Below the pieces are notes generated by a model. That model saw nothing but the letters and a program-made list of their open reading frames with translations, was not told the origin of the DNA and searched no databases. From Pseudomonas sp. v388 (GTDB lineage Bacteria; Pseudomonadota; Gammaproteobacteria; Pseudomonadales; Pseudomonadaceae): a DNA stretch of 64,000 nucleotides. Below are positions 37,416 to 45,872 of the stretch, piece by piece. The stretch is taken from assembly GCF_003935425.1 (NCBI RefSeq), contig NZ_RHQN01000003.1, positions 496,001-560,000 of the forward strand, written 5' to 3'. How positions within the stretch are numbered: the stretch's first letter is position 1; every line of letters begins with the position of its first letter. A program made the position numbers and the translations under genes.

Positions 37416-39591
37416 TGGAAGATCCTTGTGGAAAACGGTCAGGCGCATAGGCGGCCAACGGCGATTGGGGGTCCAGCAGCGAGCTGCGGATGAAATGCAG
37501 GTAGCTCTTGACCCGCCGTAGCACCGAGGTATCGAAGTGCGAGGCGAAAGGCTCATCGGTACGCTGGACGCGCTCGATAGCGCGATCGACCGCCTTCAGG
37601 CAGCGTTCCAGATTGCCGGCATCGGGCTGGATGAACAGGCGGATCAGCGCACGCCCCATGACCCGGATCGCAATGCGCCACGACCGGTATTCGGCGTAGC
37701 TGGGGTGGATCGGCAGCACCGCCTGTTCGCGACGCAGTTCGATCACCGCATGACCGATTTCCAGGACCACGAACATCCAGCGCAGCAACTGGCGCTGTAC
37801 CTGCGGTTTGCCGATGGCCAGGCCATACGCCTGGTGCATCAGGTCGCGGGTCTGGCTTTCGAAGCTGGAACCCAGGCGATTGAGCGGCGCGCTGATGGCA
37901 AACACCACCTGACGGCGCAGCTCGTCTTCCATGCGTTGCCACATCCAGCGGCTGTTGGGCGGCAGGATGATCGCTCCGGCCGCCGCGCACAGCAGCATGC
38001 CGATGACCATGGCGATGTAGTCGTTGATGAAGGTGTACGGGTTGTAGATCGTCAGGTTATCCGGCACCGAACCGATGCTGAAAAAGATCAGCAGCCCCAA
38101 GCCATAGCCGGACCATTGCGGCCGTGAGCCGAGAAACGCACCGAGCACGAACACCGGCGCCAGCAACACGCACAGCAATGCAAAGCCGTCGACATGGGGG
38201 AACAGGAAGAAGGTTTCGATAAACCCGAAAATGGCGCCAAGCAACGTGCCGCACGCCATCTGGAATGACATGCGCCGCGGGTTGTTGGTGGTGGACGACA
38301 AGGCCACGGTGGCGGCCGACGCCAGGGTCATGGTCGCGCCGCTCGGCCAGGCCGTCAGCACCCAGTACGCGCTCATCAGGCCCACGACGCAGGTAGCGCG
38401 AAGCCCGGCGGCGACAGCGGTCATCCAGTGAGTCCTGGGAACGAACGACTCCTGCCATAGTTCGCGAACGTGATTGTGGTCCGCCAGCGACGCGTGGGTT
38501 TCAGCGTAGCTGAGCAAGTCGCCGACAAAGCGGTAGAGCAGCTCATAGGCGGTATGGAAATCCAGCAACCGGGCTTCACTCGGCTCGCCCTGCTCCAGCT
38601 CGGCCCTGGCGCTGCGCACCTGATTCGGGAAGTTGGCCTTGAACACTTCCAGACGGTGCACCAGCGTCAGCGCATCGCTATTGGTCAGGGCGCGGTCGGC
38701 GAAGGCTTCGAGCAGATTGGTCAGGCCATGCAGGCCGGGTTCGATGTGCCTGATCAACGTGTCGGCCTGTTCGGCCCGCAAGCGCTCCAGCAACTGATGG
38801 AGAGCGTTGAAGCGCGTGGTGATCGCCATGAACTCGCTGTTCAGTCGGTTCAGCCGGCCGTTGCGGCGACGCATGTGCGGGTCTTCGAACACCGTGACGC
38901 TGCGCAGGCCTTCCAGGCCGATGGCTTCAGCGACGAAGCGCACGTTGCCGGTCTCGAACGCCGCCTGTTCATGACGGCCGTGCAAGCCTTCCACCACAAA
39001 GCGCGCAAACACGCCGAATCGCTGATACAGCGCATTGCGCATCGAAGCGGCGGAGCTTTGCGGCAGGACGGCGGCGGTGATTGCGGTCGAGCAGATGATA
39101 CCCAGGGCAATCTCCAGCACCCGCCACACCGCCGCCATGAACGAGCCTTCAGGATGCGCCAGCGCGGGCAGGCCAATCATCGCGGCGGTGTAGCCGGCCA
39201 GCACGAAACCGTAGGCGCGAAAGTTGCGATAACGCGCCGCACCCGCCGAACATAGCCCGACCCATAACGCCAGGCAGCCGAGAAACGGCACCGAGTTCTG
39301 GGCGAACAGTGCCATGAGCGTGACCATCATCGCCGAGCCGGCCAGCGTACCGAGCAGGCGATAGAAGCTTTTGGCGAACACATGTCCGCTCTGCGGCTGC
39401 ATGACGATGAATACCGTGATCACCGCCGTGCGCGGTTGCGGCAACTCCAGGCGCAGTGCCAGCCAGTAAGTGGCGAAGGCGGCGAGCAGCACCTTGAAGA
39501 TGTAAATCCAGGTGACGCCATCGCTGCGCGCCCAGCCGTTGAATTCCCGGCGCCAGGGCAAGGCAGCGAACCAGTGCAAGGCCCTATTCAA
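37405..39591 (-). CDS. FUSC/AaeB-type aromatic acid efflux pump
   Basis: A 728-residue inner-membrane protein of the fusaric acid resistance/AaeB family. Two sets of helices, at about residues 30-190 and 390-530, each precede a cytoplasmic region, the usual architecture of this family. The gene leads to DUF1656 and HlyD-type genes with overlapping or near-overlapping ends. The substrate is likely aromatic or other weak organic acids by family, but nothing in the sequence fixes it. Confidence 0.9.
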   Translation of the reverse strand: MNRALHWFAALPWRREFNGWARSDGVTWIYIFKVLLAAFATYWLALRLELPQPRTAVITVFIVMQPQSGHVFAKSFYRLLGTLAGSAMMVTLMALFAQNSVPFLGCLALWVGLCSAGAARYRNFRAYGFVLAGYTAAMIGLPALAHPEGSFMAAVWRVLEIALGIICSTAITAAVLPQSSAASMRNALYQRFGVFARFVVEGLHGRHEQAAFETGNVRFVAEAIGLEGLRSVTVFEDPHMRRRNGRLNRLNSEFMAITTRFNALHQLLERLRAEQADTLIRHIEPGLHGLTNLLEAFADRALTNSDALTLVHRLEVFKANFPNQVRSARAELEQGEPSEARLLDFHTAYELLYRFVGDLLSYAETHASLADHNHVRELWQESFVPRTHWMTAVAAGLRATCVVGLMSAYWVLTAWPSGATMTLASAATVALSSTTNNPRRMSFQMACGTLLGAIFGFIETFFLFPHVDGFALLCVLLAPVFVLGAFLGSRPQWSGYGLGLLIFFSIGSVPDNLTIYNPYTFINDYIAMVIGMLLCAAAGAIILPPNSRWMWQRMEDELRRQVVFAISAPLNRLGSSFESQTRDLMHQAYGLAIGKPQVQRQLLRWMFVVLEIGHAVIELRREQAVLPIHPSYAEYRSWRIAIRVMGRALIRLFIQPDAGNLERCLKAVDRAIERVQRTDEPFASHFDTSVLRRVKSYLHFIRSSLLDPQSPLAAYAPDRFPQGSSSAT

Positions 39592-39593
39592 GA

Positions 39594-39760
39594 CGGCATC
39601 CCCTGTAGGCGCGAGCCGGGCGGCGTTCCGCTTGCTCGCGAAGAGGCCGGTACATCCACCGGATTTGCATCGCCTGAATAAATGTCTTCGCGGACAAGCG
39701 GAACGCCGCCCGGTCCGCTCCCACGGGAATTGCGTCGAGCCTGTGGGAGCGCCGTACAGG
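39594..39760. repeat. REP cluster with an embedded 19-bp inverted repeat
   Basis: CCGGGCGGCGTTCCGCTTG (39616-39634) and its exact reverse complement (39695-39713) sit inside REP arms: TGTAGGCGCGAG before the first and GTCCGCTCCCACGG after the second. A further CTGTGGGAGCG arm lies at 39741-39751. It occupies the gap between the outer-membrane factor gene and the pump gene. Confidence 0.8.
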
Positions 39761-39774
39761 CAGACGTTCAGTCA

Positions 39775-41277
39775 TCATCTGTTCAATACCGCAGGGGTCT
39801 TCGGCGCCTGGGTTTTATCGGCATCGGGTACGTCATCCCCCGCCGACAGTCCGCCGCCCAGCGCCACGACCAACCCGGCGTACACCGTCAAACGCGCAGC
39901 CTCGACCTGTTGCTGCACCTGCTGCTGGCGAAACAGCAGGGTCTGGGCATTGAGCACGGTGAGGTAATCGGTCAGCCCGCGCCGGTAGGCAACCATCGCA
40001 ATGTCGTAGGTTTTCTGCGCCGAGGCCACCGACTCGGCGGCGAATTTGTGCTGCTTGTCCATCGACTCCCGGCGAATCAACTGATCGGAAATGCTCTTGA
40101 GCGCCATCACCAGTGTCTGGTTGTACTGCGCCACGGCGATGTCATAGTCCGCCGTGGCCTGGCCCAATTCCGCACGCAGTCGGCCAGCGTCGAAAATCGG
40201 CAGGCTGATGGCCGGGCCGACTTTATAGGTCAGTTTCTTGCCGGTCAGAAATTCCAGCATGCCGCCGCCGGTTGCCATGTAGCCAAGGCTGCCCACCAGA
40301 TCGACATTGGGATAGAACCCGGCATGGGCCACGTCAATACCTCGCGCCTGCGCCGCAACCGCCCAACGGCTGGCGACCACGTCCGGACGCTGGCCGAGCA
40401 ACTGCGCGGGCAAGGTCGAGGGCAGACGCACTGCGGTGCCCAGCGACAACACCGGGCGCTGCGGCGCGACGGCCTCGCCCGGGCCTTTGCCGGCCAATGC
40501 CGCCAGTTGATTGCGACCCAGGGCGATGGCTTCTTCGAGGGCGTCGATCTGGCGATGGGTTTCCGGCAAGGTGCTCTGCGCCTGGCTGACGTCCAGATGC
40601 GTCCCCAGCCCGCCTCGCAGACGCCGCTCGGCCAGTTCCAGCATCTGTGTCTGCTGGCCAAGGGTCGCTTCGGCAATATCGAGCTGCGCGTAATTCAGGG
40701 ACAGCTGGATGTAGGCGCGCACGATGTTTTCCTGCAGCTCAAGCTGCGCCTGACGCTGCTGGGCGACGCTCACGTGGGCAGTGTCAAGCGCCTGCTCGGT
40801 GGCGTTCCGGTCGCGACCCCAGAAATCCAGCGGGTAGCTCAAACCCAGCGCCGCATTGTTGTCCCAGGTGCGAGTATCGGCCAGCGCGCCAGGGCCGTAG
40901 AACTGATCGGTGGGCCAGTCATGTCGGTTGAGGCTGGCGCTGCCTTGTAGCTGAACGGCTTCGGCGGACTCGGCAAGTCCGGCCAGCGCCCTGGCCTTGC
41001 GCACGCGAGCGGCGGCGATGGCCAGGCTCGGGCTGCCCTGTACGGCCAGCTCGATCAAGCGGTCCAGTTGCGGATCGGCATAGGCTTGCCACCACCGGCT
41101 GGTGGGCCAATGGGCATCGAGGGCAGCGCTCTGGATCGCGTGATCGGCCGCCAGCGCATCGGGCGGCAAGGCGCTGCCTAGAGGTTTGATTCCGTGGGTC
41201 CCGATACAGCCGCTGATAACGAACGATACAGCCAGAACAGTGAGGGGCTTGAACCCTCCGATGATGCGACGCGGCAC
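39775..41277 (-). CDS. Outer-membrane efflux lipoprotein, OprM/NodT family
   Basis: A 500-residue outer-membrane factor. The lipobox is ISGC (Cys at about residue 24). Two TolC-like repeats are visible: one with QGSPSLAIAAARVRKARAL and one with FDAGRLRAELGQATADYDIAVAQYNQTL, typical of the NodT branch. It would complete a tripartite pump with the HlyD-type and FUSC-type proteins encoded next in the same direction. A REP cluster separates it from the pump gene. Divergent from a LysR regulator that probably controls it. Confidence 0.92.
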   Translation of the reverse strand: MPRRIIGGFKPLTVLAVSFVISGCIGTHGIKPLGSALPPDALAADHAIQSAALDAHWPTSRWWQAYADPQLDRLIELAVQGSPSLAIAAARVRKARALAGLAESAEAVQLQGSASLNRHDWPTDQFYGPGALADTRTWDNNAALGLSYPLDFWGRDRNATEQALDTAHVSVAQQRQAQLELQENIVRAYIQLSLNYAQLDIAEATLGQQTQMLELAERRLRGGLGTHLDVSQAQSTLPETHRQIDALEEAIALGRNQLAALAGKGPGEAVAPQRPVLSLGTAVRLPSTLPAQLLGQRPDVVASRWAVAAQARGIDVAHAGFYPNVDLVGSLGYMATGGGMLEFLTGKKLTYKVGPAISLPIFDAGRLRAELGQATADYDIAVAQYNQTLVMALKSISDQLIRRESMDKQHKFAAESVASAQKTYDIAMVAYRRGLTDYLTVLNAQTLLFRQQQVQQQVEAARLTVYAGLVVALGGGLSAGDDVPDADKTQAPKTPAVLNR

Positions 41278-41374
41278 AGCTGCAAGTTCCCGAGTGGAGA
41301 TAAAGCACCTTTGAATGCGGCGATTCTAGGGGCGGCTCGAGACGGCGATAAGCGGGGAGAAATGTGAATCTTTG

Positions 41375-41389
41375 TTACCGAATCGGTGA
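41375..41389. promoter_or_regulatory. Candidate LysR-type operator
   Basis: TTACCGA (41375-41381) and TCGGTGA (41383-41389) form a near-perfect dyad with one mismatch and a 1-base centre, in the 184-base divergent gap between the efflux genes and the LysR gene. LysR regulators usually bind such T/A-flanked dyads near their own promoter; the assignment is positional. Confidence 0.4.
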
Positions 41390-41461
41390 TAATCCGACCG
41401 TTAGGCTGACATGGATCAGTAACTTCATGTCACAATTTGATATCTCTCCAGAGAAATCCCC

Positions 41462-42409
41462 ATGGACACCCTGCAAAACATGCGCGCCTTCAGTTGCGTG
41501 GCGCAAGCGGGCAGCTTCACCGCAGCTGCCGCACAACTGGATACCACCACCGCCAACGTATCGCGCGCCGTCTCGAACCTTGAAGCACACCTGCAAACCC
41601 GCCTGCTCAACCGCACGACCCGTCGCATCGCCCTGACCGAAGCCGGCAAGCGTTACCTGCTGCGTTGCGAGCAGATCCTGGCTTCGGTCGCCGAGGCCGA
41701 AGCCGAAGCCAGCGACGCCCACGCCAGACCCGCCGGCCAGCTCAAGGTGCATTCGATGCCCGGCGTGGCCCAGCATTACGTAATCGATGCCATTGCCCGC
41801 TACCGGCGCAATCACCCGGATGTGTCGTTCGACCTGACCATGACCAACCGTGTGCCGGACCTGCTCGAAGAGGGCTATGACGTATCGATCGTATTGGCCA
41901 GCGAACTGCCGGACTCCGGCTTCGTGTCCCAGCGCCTGGGCATCACCTACAGCATCGTCTGCGCTTCGCCGGAGTACGTGAAGACGTTCGGCATGCCGCT
42001 CAAACCTGCCGAATTGCTGAACCACGCGTGCCTGCGCCTGGTAAGCCCGGTCTTTCCCCTGGAGAAATGGCTGTTCGACGGTCCTGAAGGCCAGGAACTG
42101 GTCACCGTCACCAACTCGCCGTTATTGGTCAATTCCGCCGACGCAATGCAGACCGCGATCTCCAGCGGCATGGGCGTCGGTATCCTGCCCATCTATTCGG
42201 CCATCGACGGCCTGCGCAACGGGACGCTGGTAAGGGTCATGCCTGACTACCGCTCCCAGGAACTGAACCTGTACGCCATCTACCCGTCACGCCAATACCT
42301 GGATGCCAAGATCAAGACCTGGGTGGAATACTTGCGCGGCTCGCTGCCCGAGATCCTCGCGGCGGACGAAGCCGATCTGCACGTACAGGTGCTCAAGGGG
42401 CTGACATGA
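41462..42409 (+). CDS. LysR-family transcriptional regulator
   Basis: A 315-residue regulator. The N-terminal winged helix-turn-helix (about residues 1-60) reads MDTLQNMRAFSCVAQAGSFTAAA with RTTRRIALTEAGKRYL following. The C-terminal co-inducer domain spans about residues 90-295. It is divergent from the outer-membrane factor gene, the usual layout for LysR control of an AaeXAB-type efflux system, so it probably senses the exported aromatic acid. The effector is unknown. Confidence 0.9.
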   Translation: MDTLQNMRAFSCVAQAGSFTAAAAQLDTTTANVSRAVSNLEAHLQTRLLNRTTRRIALTEAGKRYLLRCEQILASVAEAEAEASDAHARPAGQLKVHSMPGVAQHYVIDAIARYRRNHPDVSFDLTMTNRVPDLLEEGYDVSIVLASELPDSGFVSQRLGITYSIVCASPEYVKTFGMPLKPAELLNHACLRLVSPVFPLEKWLFDGPEGQELVTVTNSPLLVNSADAMQTAISSGMGVGILPIYSAIDGLRNGTLVRVMPDYRSQELNLYAIYPSRQYLDAKIKTWVEYLRGSLPEILAADEADLHVQVLKGLT

Positions 42410-42496
42410 CGTCGTACAACTGACAAAAATCGGCTGCCAAAGAGCGGGCAGGAATGTTAGCGTGCTACACATCAACCGCTCGAGAGTGAACCTCCA

Positions 42497-43471
42497 ATGA
42501 AAAAAACCGTACTCGCCTTTAGCCGTGTTTCCCCTGAGATGGCCGAACGTCTGTCTCAGGATTTCAACGTCGTAGTACCCGATCCCAAGCTCGGTGACAT
42601 CAACGCGCAGTTCAACGAAGCACTGCCCGAGTCCCACGGCCTGATCGGTTCCGGCCGCAAGCTGGGCCGCGAACAACTGGAAGGCGCGAAGAAGCTGGAA
42701 GTGGTGTCGAGCATTTCCGTGGGCTACGACAACTACGACGTCGGCTATCTGAGCGAGCGCGGCATCCTGCTCACCAATACCCCGGACGTGCTGACCGAAA
42801 GCACCGCTGACCTGGGCTTCTCGCTGATCATGAGCAGCGCCCGTCGCGTGGCGGAACTGGACGCCTGGACCAAGGCCGGCGAGTGGAAGCGCAGCGTCGA
42901 AGCGCCGCATTTCGGCACCGATGTGCACGGCAAGACGCTGGGTATCGTGGGCATGGGCAACATCGGCGCGGCCATCGCCCGGCGCGGTCGCCTGGGTTTC
43001 AACATGCCGATCCTGTACAGCGGCAACAGCCACAAGCCGGAGCTGGAAAAGGAGCTGGGCGCGCAGTTCCGCAGCCTTGAGCAACTGCTGGCGGAATCGG
43101 ATTTCGTCTGCCTGGTGGTTCCGCTCAGCGAAAAGACCAGGCACCTGATCGGCCGTCGTGAACTGTCGCTGATGAAGCCGAGCGCCATTCTGGTGAACAT
43201 TGCTCGGGGTCCGATCGTGGATGAACCGGCGCTGATCGAAGCCCTGCAAAAAGGCACCATCCGCGGCGCCGGCCTGGATGTCTACGAGAAGGAGCCGCTG
43301 AGCGAATCGCCGCTGTTCCAGCTCAAGAACGCCGTCACCCTGCCCCACATCGGCTCGGCCACCACGGAAACCCGCGAAGCCATGGCCAACCGCGCCGCCG
43401 AGAACCTGCGCAGCGCATTGCTGGGCAGCAAGCCGCAGGATCTGGTCAACCCGCAGGTGTGGAAGGGCTGA
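42497..43471 (+). CDS. 2-hydroxyacid dehydrogenase (GhrB/2-ketogluconate reductase type)
   Basis: A 324-residue NAD(P)H-dependent D-2-hydroxyacid dehydrogenase. The Rossmann motif is GMGNIG (152-157), and the catalytic residues are Arg237 (NIARG), Glu266 (EKEPL) and His284 (PHIGS). Family members closest in pattern reduce glyoxylate, hydroxypyruvate or 2-ketogluconate. No neighbouring pathway gene clarifies the substrate. It follows the LysR gene by 87 bases and a separate promoter is likely. Confidence 0.88.
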   Translation: MKKTVLAFSRVSPEMAERLSQDFNVVVPDPKLGDINAQFNEALPESHGLIGSGRKLGREQLEGAKKLEVVSSISVGYDNYDVGYLSERGILLTNTPDVLTESTADLGFSLIMSSARRVAELDAWTKAGEWKRSVEAPHFGTDVHGKTLGIVGMGNIGAAIARRGRLGFNMPILYSGNSHKPELEKELGAQFRSLEQLLAESDFVCLVVPLSEKTRHLIGRRELSLMKPSAILVNIARGPIVDEPALIEALQKGTIRGAGLDVYEKEPLSESPLFQLKNAVTLPHIGSATTETREAMANRAAENLRSALLGSKPQDLVNPQVWKG

Positions 43472-43523
43472 GGAAGGCTCTTTTTGCTGCCGCTGCGCGC
43501 CAGATCGTCGGATTGCCGCCCAC

Positions 43524-43573
43524 AGCAAGCTGGCTACAGGTACGTCGCCATACCCTGTAGTAGCCAGCTTGCT
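43524..43573. repeat. REP-variant inverted repeat
   Basis: AGCAAGCTGGCTACAGG (43524-43540) faces CCTGTAGTAGCCAGCTTGCT (43554-43573). The arms match with a 3-base insertion on the right. The motif (T)GTAGCCAGCTTGCTGGCGA is a second REP subtype of this genome. It lies between convergent genes. Confidence 0.75.
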
Positions 43574-43586
43574 GGCGAAGGCCTAT

Positions 43587-44486
43587 TTACCGCATCGCCT
43601 GCGCAGGCACCATCGCCGGCTTGGTCTTCCTGAACACCAGCACATTGCCCAGCATCACCAGCACCAGCCCGAACAGCGCCGGCATGGTCCACTGATACCC
43701 CTCGACCCACGCCGAAATGTTCAACGCCACCACCGGGAACAGCACCGTGCAGTAGGCCGCCCGTTCCGGCCCCATGCGGCCAACCAGCGTCAGGTAGGCG
43801 GTGAAGCCGATGACCGACCCCGGCACCACCAGGTACAACAACGAGCCGACGTAACGCGGGTTCCATTCGAAGTCGAACGGCGTGCCGCTGACCACACAGT
43901 ACAAGCCCAGAATCGCTGCGCCGTAGAACATGCCCCAGGCGTTGGTGGTCAGCGGTCGCAAGCCGGCTTTCTGCTGCATGCTCGACAGCATGTTGCCCGC
44001 CGAAAAGCACAGCGTCCCCAACAGGGCCAGGCCCAGCCCAAGCAGGGTTTCGGAACTGGCACCGTGTCCGGACAGCTCCGGCCAGAACAGAAAGCCCAGC
44101 CCCAGCAGGCCCATGGCACCGCCGGCCAGGACATTGCTCGCCACCCGCTGGCGGAAGAAGATCCGCGCATTCAGGGCATTCCACAGGGTGGCGGTAGAGA
44201 ACACCACGGCGATCAGACCGCTGGGGATCCAGCGACTGGCGGTGAGGAAACACATGAAGTTGATGCAGAACAGGCACAGTCCTTGCGCCAGACAGATCAA
44301 CTGCCCGCGGCGATTGACCGGTTGCAGTCGTCGGCTGAACAGCAGAATCGCGAACAGGATCAGTGCCGCCAGGGCGAAGCGATAGACAATCGAGACCGCA
44401 ATGGCGACTTCGCCCAATTGCAGTTTCAAGGCGATCCAGGTGGTACCCCAGATCAGCACGGTCAGCAGGTAAAGCGAGAGATTCAT
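43587..44486 (-). CDS. EamA/DMT-family transporter
   Basis: A 299-residue inner-membrane protein with about ten helices arranged as two EamA repeats, beginning MNLSLYLLTVLIWGTTWIAL. DMT-family members export amino acids, metabolites or drugs. The ATG at 44486 has AAGGAG upstream; the frame is open much further upstream but that part overlaps the AraC gene and is not conserved-looking. Divergent from the AraC regulator, which may control it. Confidence 0.88.
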   Translation of the reverse strand: MNLSLYLLTVLIWGTTWIALKLQLGEVAIAVSIVYRFALAALILFAILLFSRRLQPVNRRGQLICLAQGLCLFCINFMCFLTASRWIPSGLIAVVFSTATLWNALNARIFFRQRVASNVLAGGAMGLLGLGFLFWPELSGHGASSETLLGLGLALLGTLCFSAGNMLSSMQQKAGLRPLTTNAWGMFYGAAILGLYCVVSGTPFDFEWNPRYVGSLLYLVVPGSVIGFTAYLTLVGRMGPERAAYCTVLFPVVALNISAWVEGYQWTMPALFGLVLVMLGNVLVFRKTKPAMVPAQAMR

Positions 44487-44621
44487 GATGCGGCTCCTTT
44501 GCGAGGCCTCAGTCTGCGGCGCGGCTCCCATGCCCCGCTTGCATAAACTTGCGCATTTGATCGTCAGCCTGCTGGCAAGCGGCGGCCCGGCAGGTAGGAT
44601 GCAGACTCTGGAGAACAACCC

Positions 44622-45524
44622 ATGCCGTCCATCGAATCCATCCAGGTCTTTCAGGCCTTGAACAGCTCGCCCCATGCCCGCCTCGAACAGAGCGCGGCGC
44701 TGGGCGACGGGCTGCTGGCTGCGCTGTGGAACAACCGACATGACTCGCAGGAATATCACGCGCCGACTCATCACACCTTGTCGTGCTACATCGCCGACGG
44801 CACCGGCACCTTTCGCCGCGACCAGCCGGCGCAGAAAGGCGCGCCTGGCAAACTGTGCATATTGCCGGCCGGGCACGAGTCGGCCTGGGTGGTGAATGGC
44901 GAAATCCGCCTGGCGCATCTGTATTTCAGCGAGCAGCAGTTTGCGTTGGGCTGCGTCACGCTGCTTGATCGCGAACCTCGGGAAATGCAATTGCGGGAAA
45001 ACACGTTCCTGGAAGATCCGCACCAGGCCGAGCGCTTCCAGCGACTGGTGCGCATGAACTGGACCGAACCGGGCGAACGCCTGCTCACCAGCAGCATGGC
45101 CCATGAAATGCTCAGCCATGCGTTGCTCAGTCAGGTGGGCAAACGAGAAGGGCTACGTCTCAAGGGTGGGCTGGCGGCGCATCAGCGGCGGCAGTTGGTG
45201 GAGTTCATCGAGACGCATCTGGCCGAGCCGTTGACGCTTGGCCAATTGGCGCAGATGTGCGCGTTGTCCGAGTACCATTTTGCGCGGATGTTTCGGGAAA
45301 GCCTGGGCTTGCCGCCTCATCAATACCTGCTCGCCCGGCGCATGGAACACGCTCGATGCCTGTTGCGCACCACTGATCGGCCGCTGGGCGAAATTGCCCT
45401 GGCCTGCGGATTCGCCAGCGCCAGCCATTTCAGCAACCGTTTCCGTCAGGTGATGGGCGCAACGCCCGGCGATTACCGCCTGGCGCTGGCAGGGTCCGTG
45501 AACCGGTGCGACACAAAAGTGTAG
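44622..45524 (+). CDS. AraC-family transcriptional regulator
   Basis: A 300-residue regulator with an N-terminal cupin-like sensing domain and a C-terminal double helix-turn-helix at about residues 195-290 (LTLGQLAQMCALSEYHFARM and PLGEIALACGFASASHFSNR). GGAGAACAACCC precedes the ATG. It is divergent from the EamA transporter gene with 135 bases between, which suggests it regulates that exporter. The ligand is unknown. Confidence 0.9.
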   Translation: MPSIESIQVFQALNSSPHARLEQSAALGDGLLAALWNNRHDSQEYHAPTHHTLSCYIADGTGTFRRDQPAQKGAPGKLCILPAGHESAWVVNGEIRLAHLYFSEQQFALGCVTLLDREPREMQLRENTFLEDPHQAERFQRLVRMNWTEPGERLLTSSMAHEMLSHALLSQVGKREGLRLKGGLAAHQRRQLVEFIETHLAEPLTLGQLAQMCALSEYHFARMFRESLGLPPHQYLLARRMEHARCLLRTTDRPLGEIALACGFASASHFSNRFRQVMGATPGDYRLALAGSVNRCDTKV

Positions 45525-45536
45525 GGGCGGGACAGC

Positions 45537-45872
45537 TCACACCAACAGTTGATTCCACAACGCAACCGGGCTCGACAGTGCGCAGATCAGGGCGAGCTGC
45601 AAGACCCAACGCGGCCGGAACGGCATCAGGAATACCAGCAGCAATACGCTGGCCATCAGCACCGCAAACCAGTGCACCAGCCCGAATTCCCAACCGTCTG
45701 CGACAACGGCTACCCAAAATGAAAACGCCAGCAACAACCAGCCGCCCAGTTTCAGCAACCGGGCGCGGCGGCGGTCAAGCGGCGGGCCGCTGAGCAAATC
45801 GCCGTAATGCCGCGTCATGGACAGGCATAACGCGGTGAAACCGACATAGCACAGCAGTGCGGCCAACAGCAT
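45537..45872 (-). CDS. DUF3325-like membrane protein
   Basis: A 111-residue protein with about four hydrophobic helices (1-16, 41-58, 66-86, 92-108). MLLAALLCYVGFTALCLSM at the start is what I recall of DUF3325, a family found beside PepSY membrane proteins and iron-transport genes. It is the last gene of DUF3649-PepSY-DUF3325 and its start abuts the PepSY stop codon, so it is translationally coupled. Function unknown; probably linked to reductive iron release. Confidence 0.78.
   Translation of the reverse strand: MLLAALLCYVGFTALCLSMTRHYGDLLSGPPLDRRRARLLKLGGWLLLAFSFWVAVVADGWEFGLVHWFAVLMASVLLLVFLMPFRPRWVLQLALICALSSPVALWNQLLV

Noticed and set aside
39594-39760. CRISPR-like repeat array
   Set aside because: The repeats are inverted and irregularly spaced and match REP arms. 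No regular direct-repeat and spacer pattern occurs anywhere in the window.
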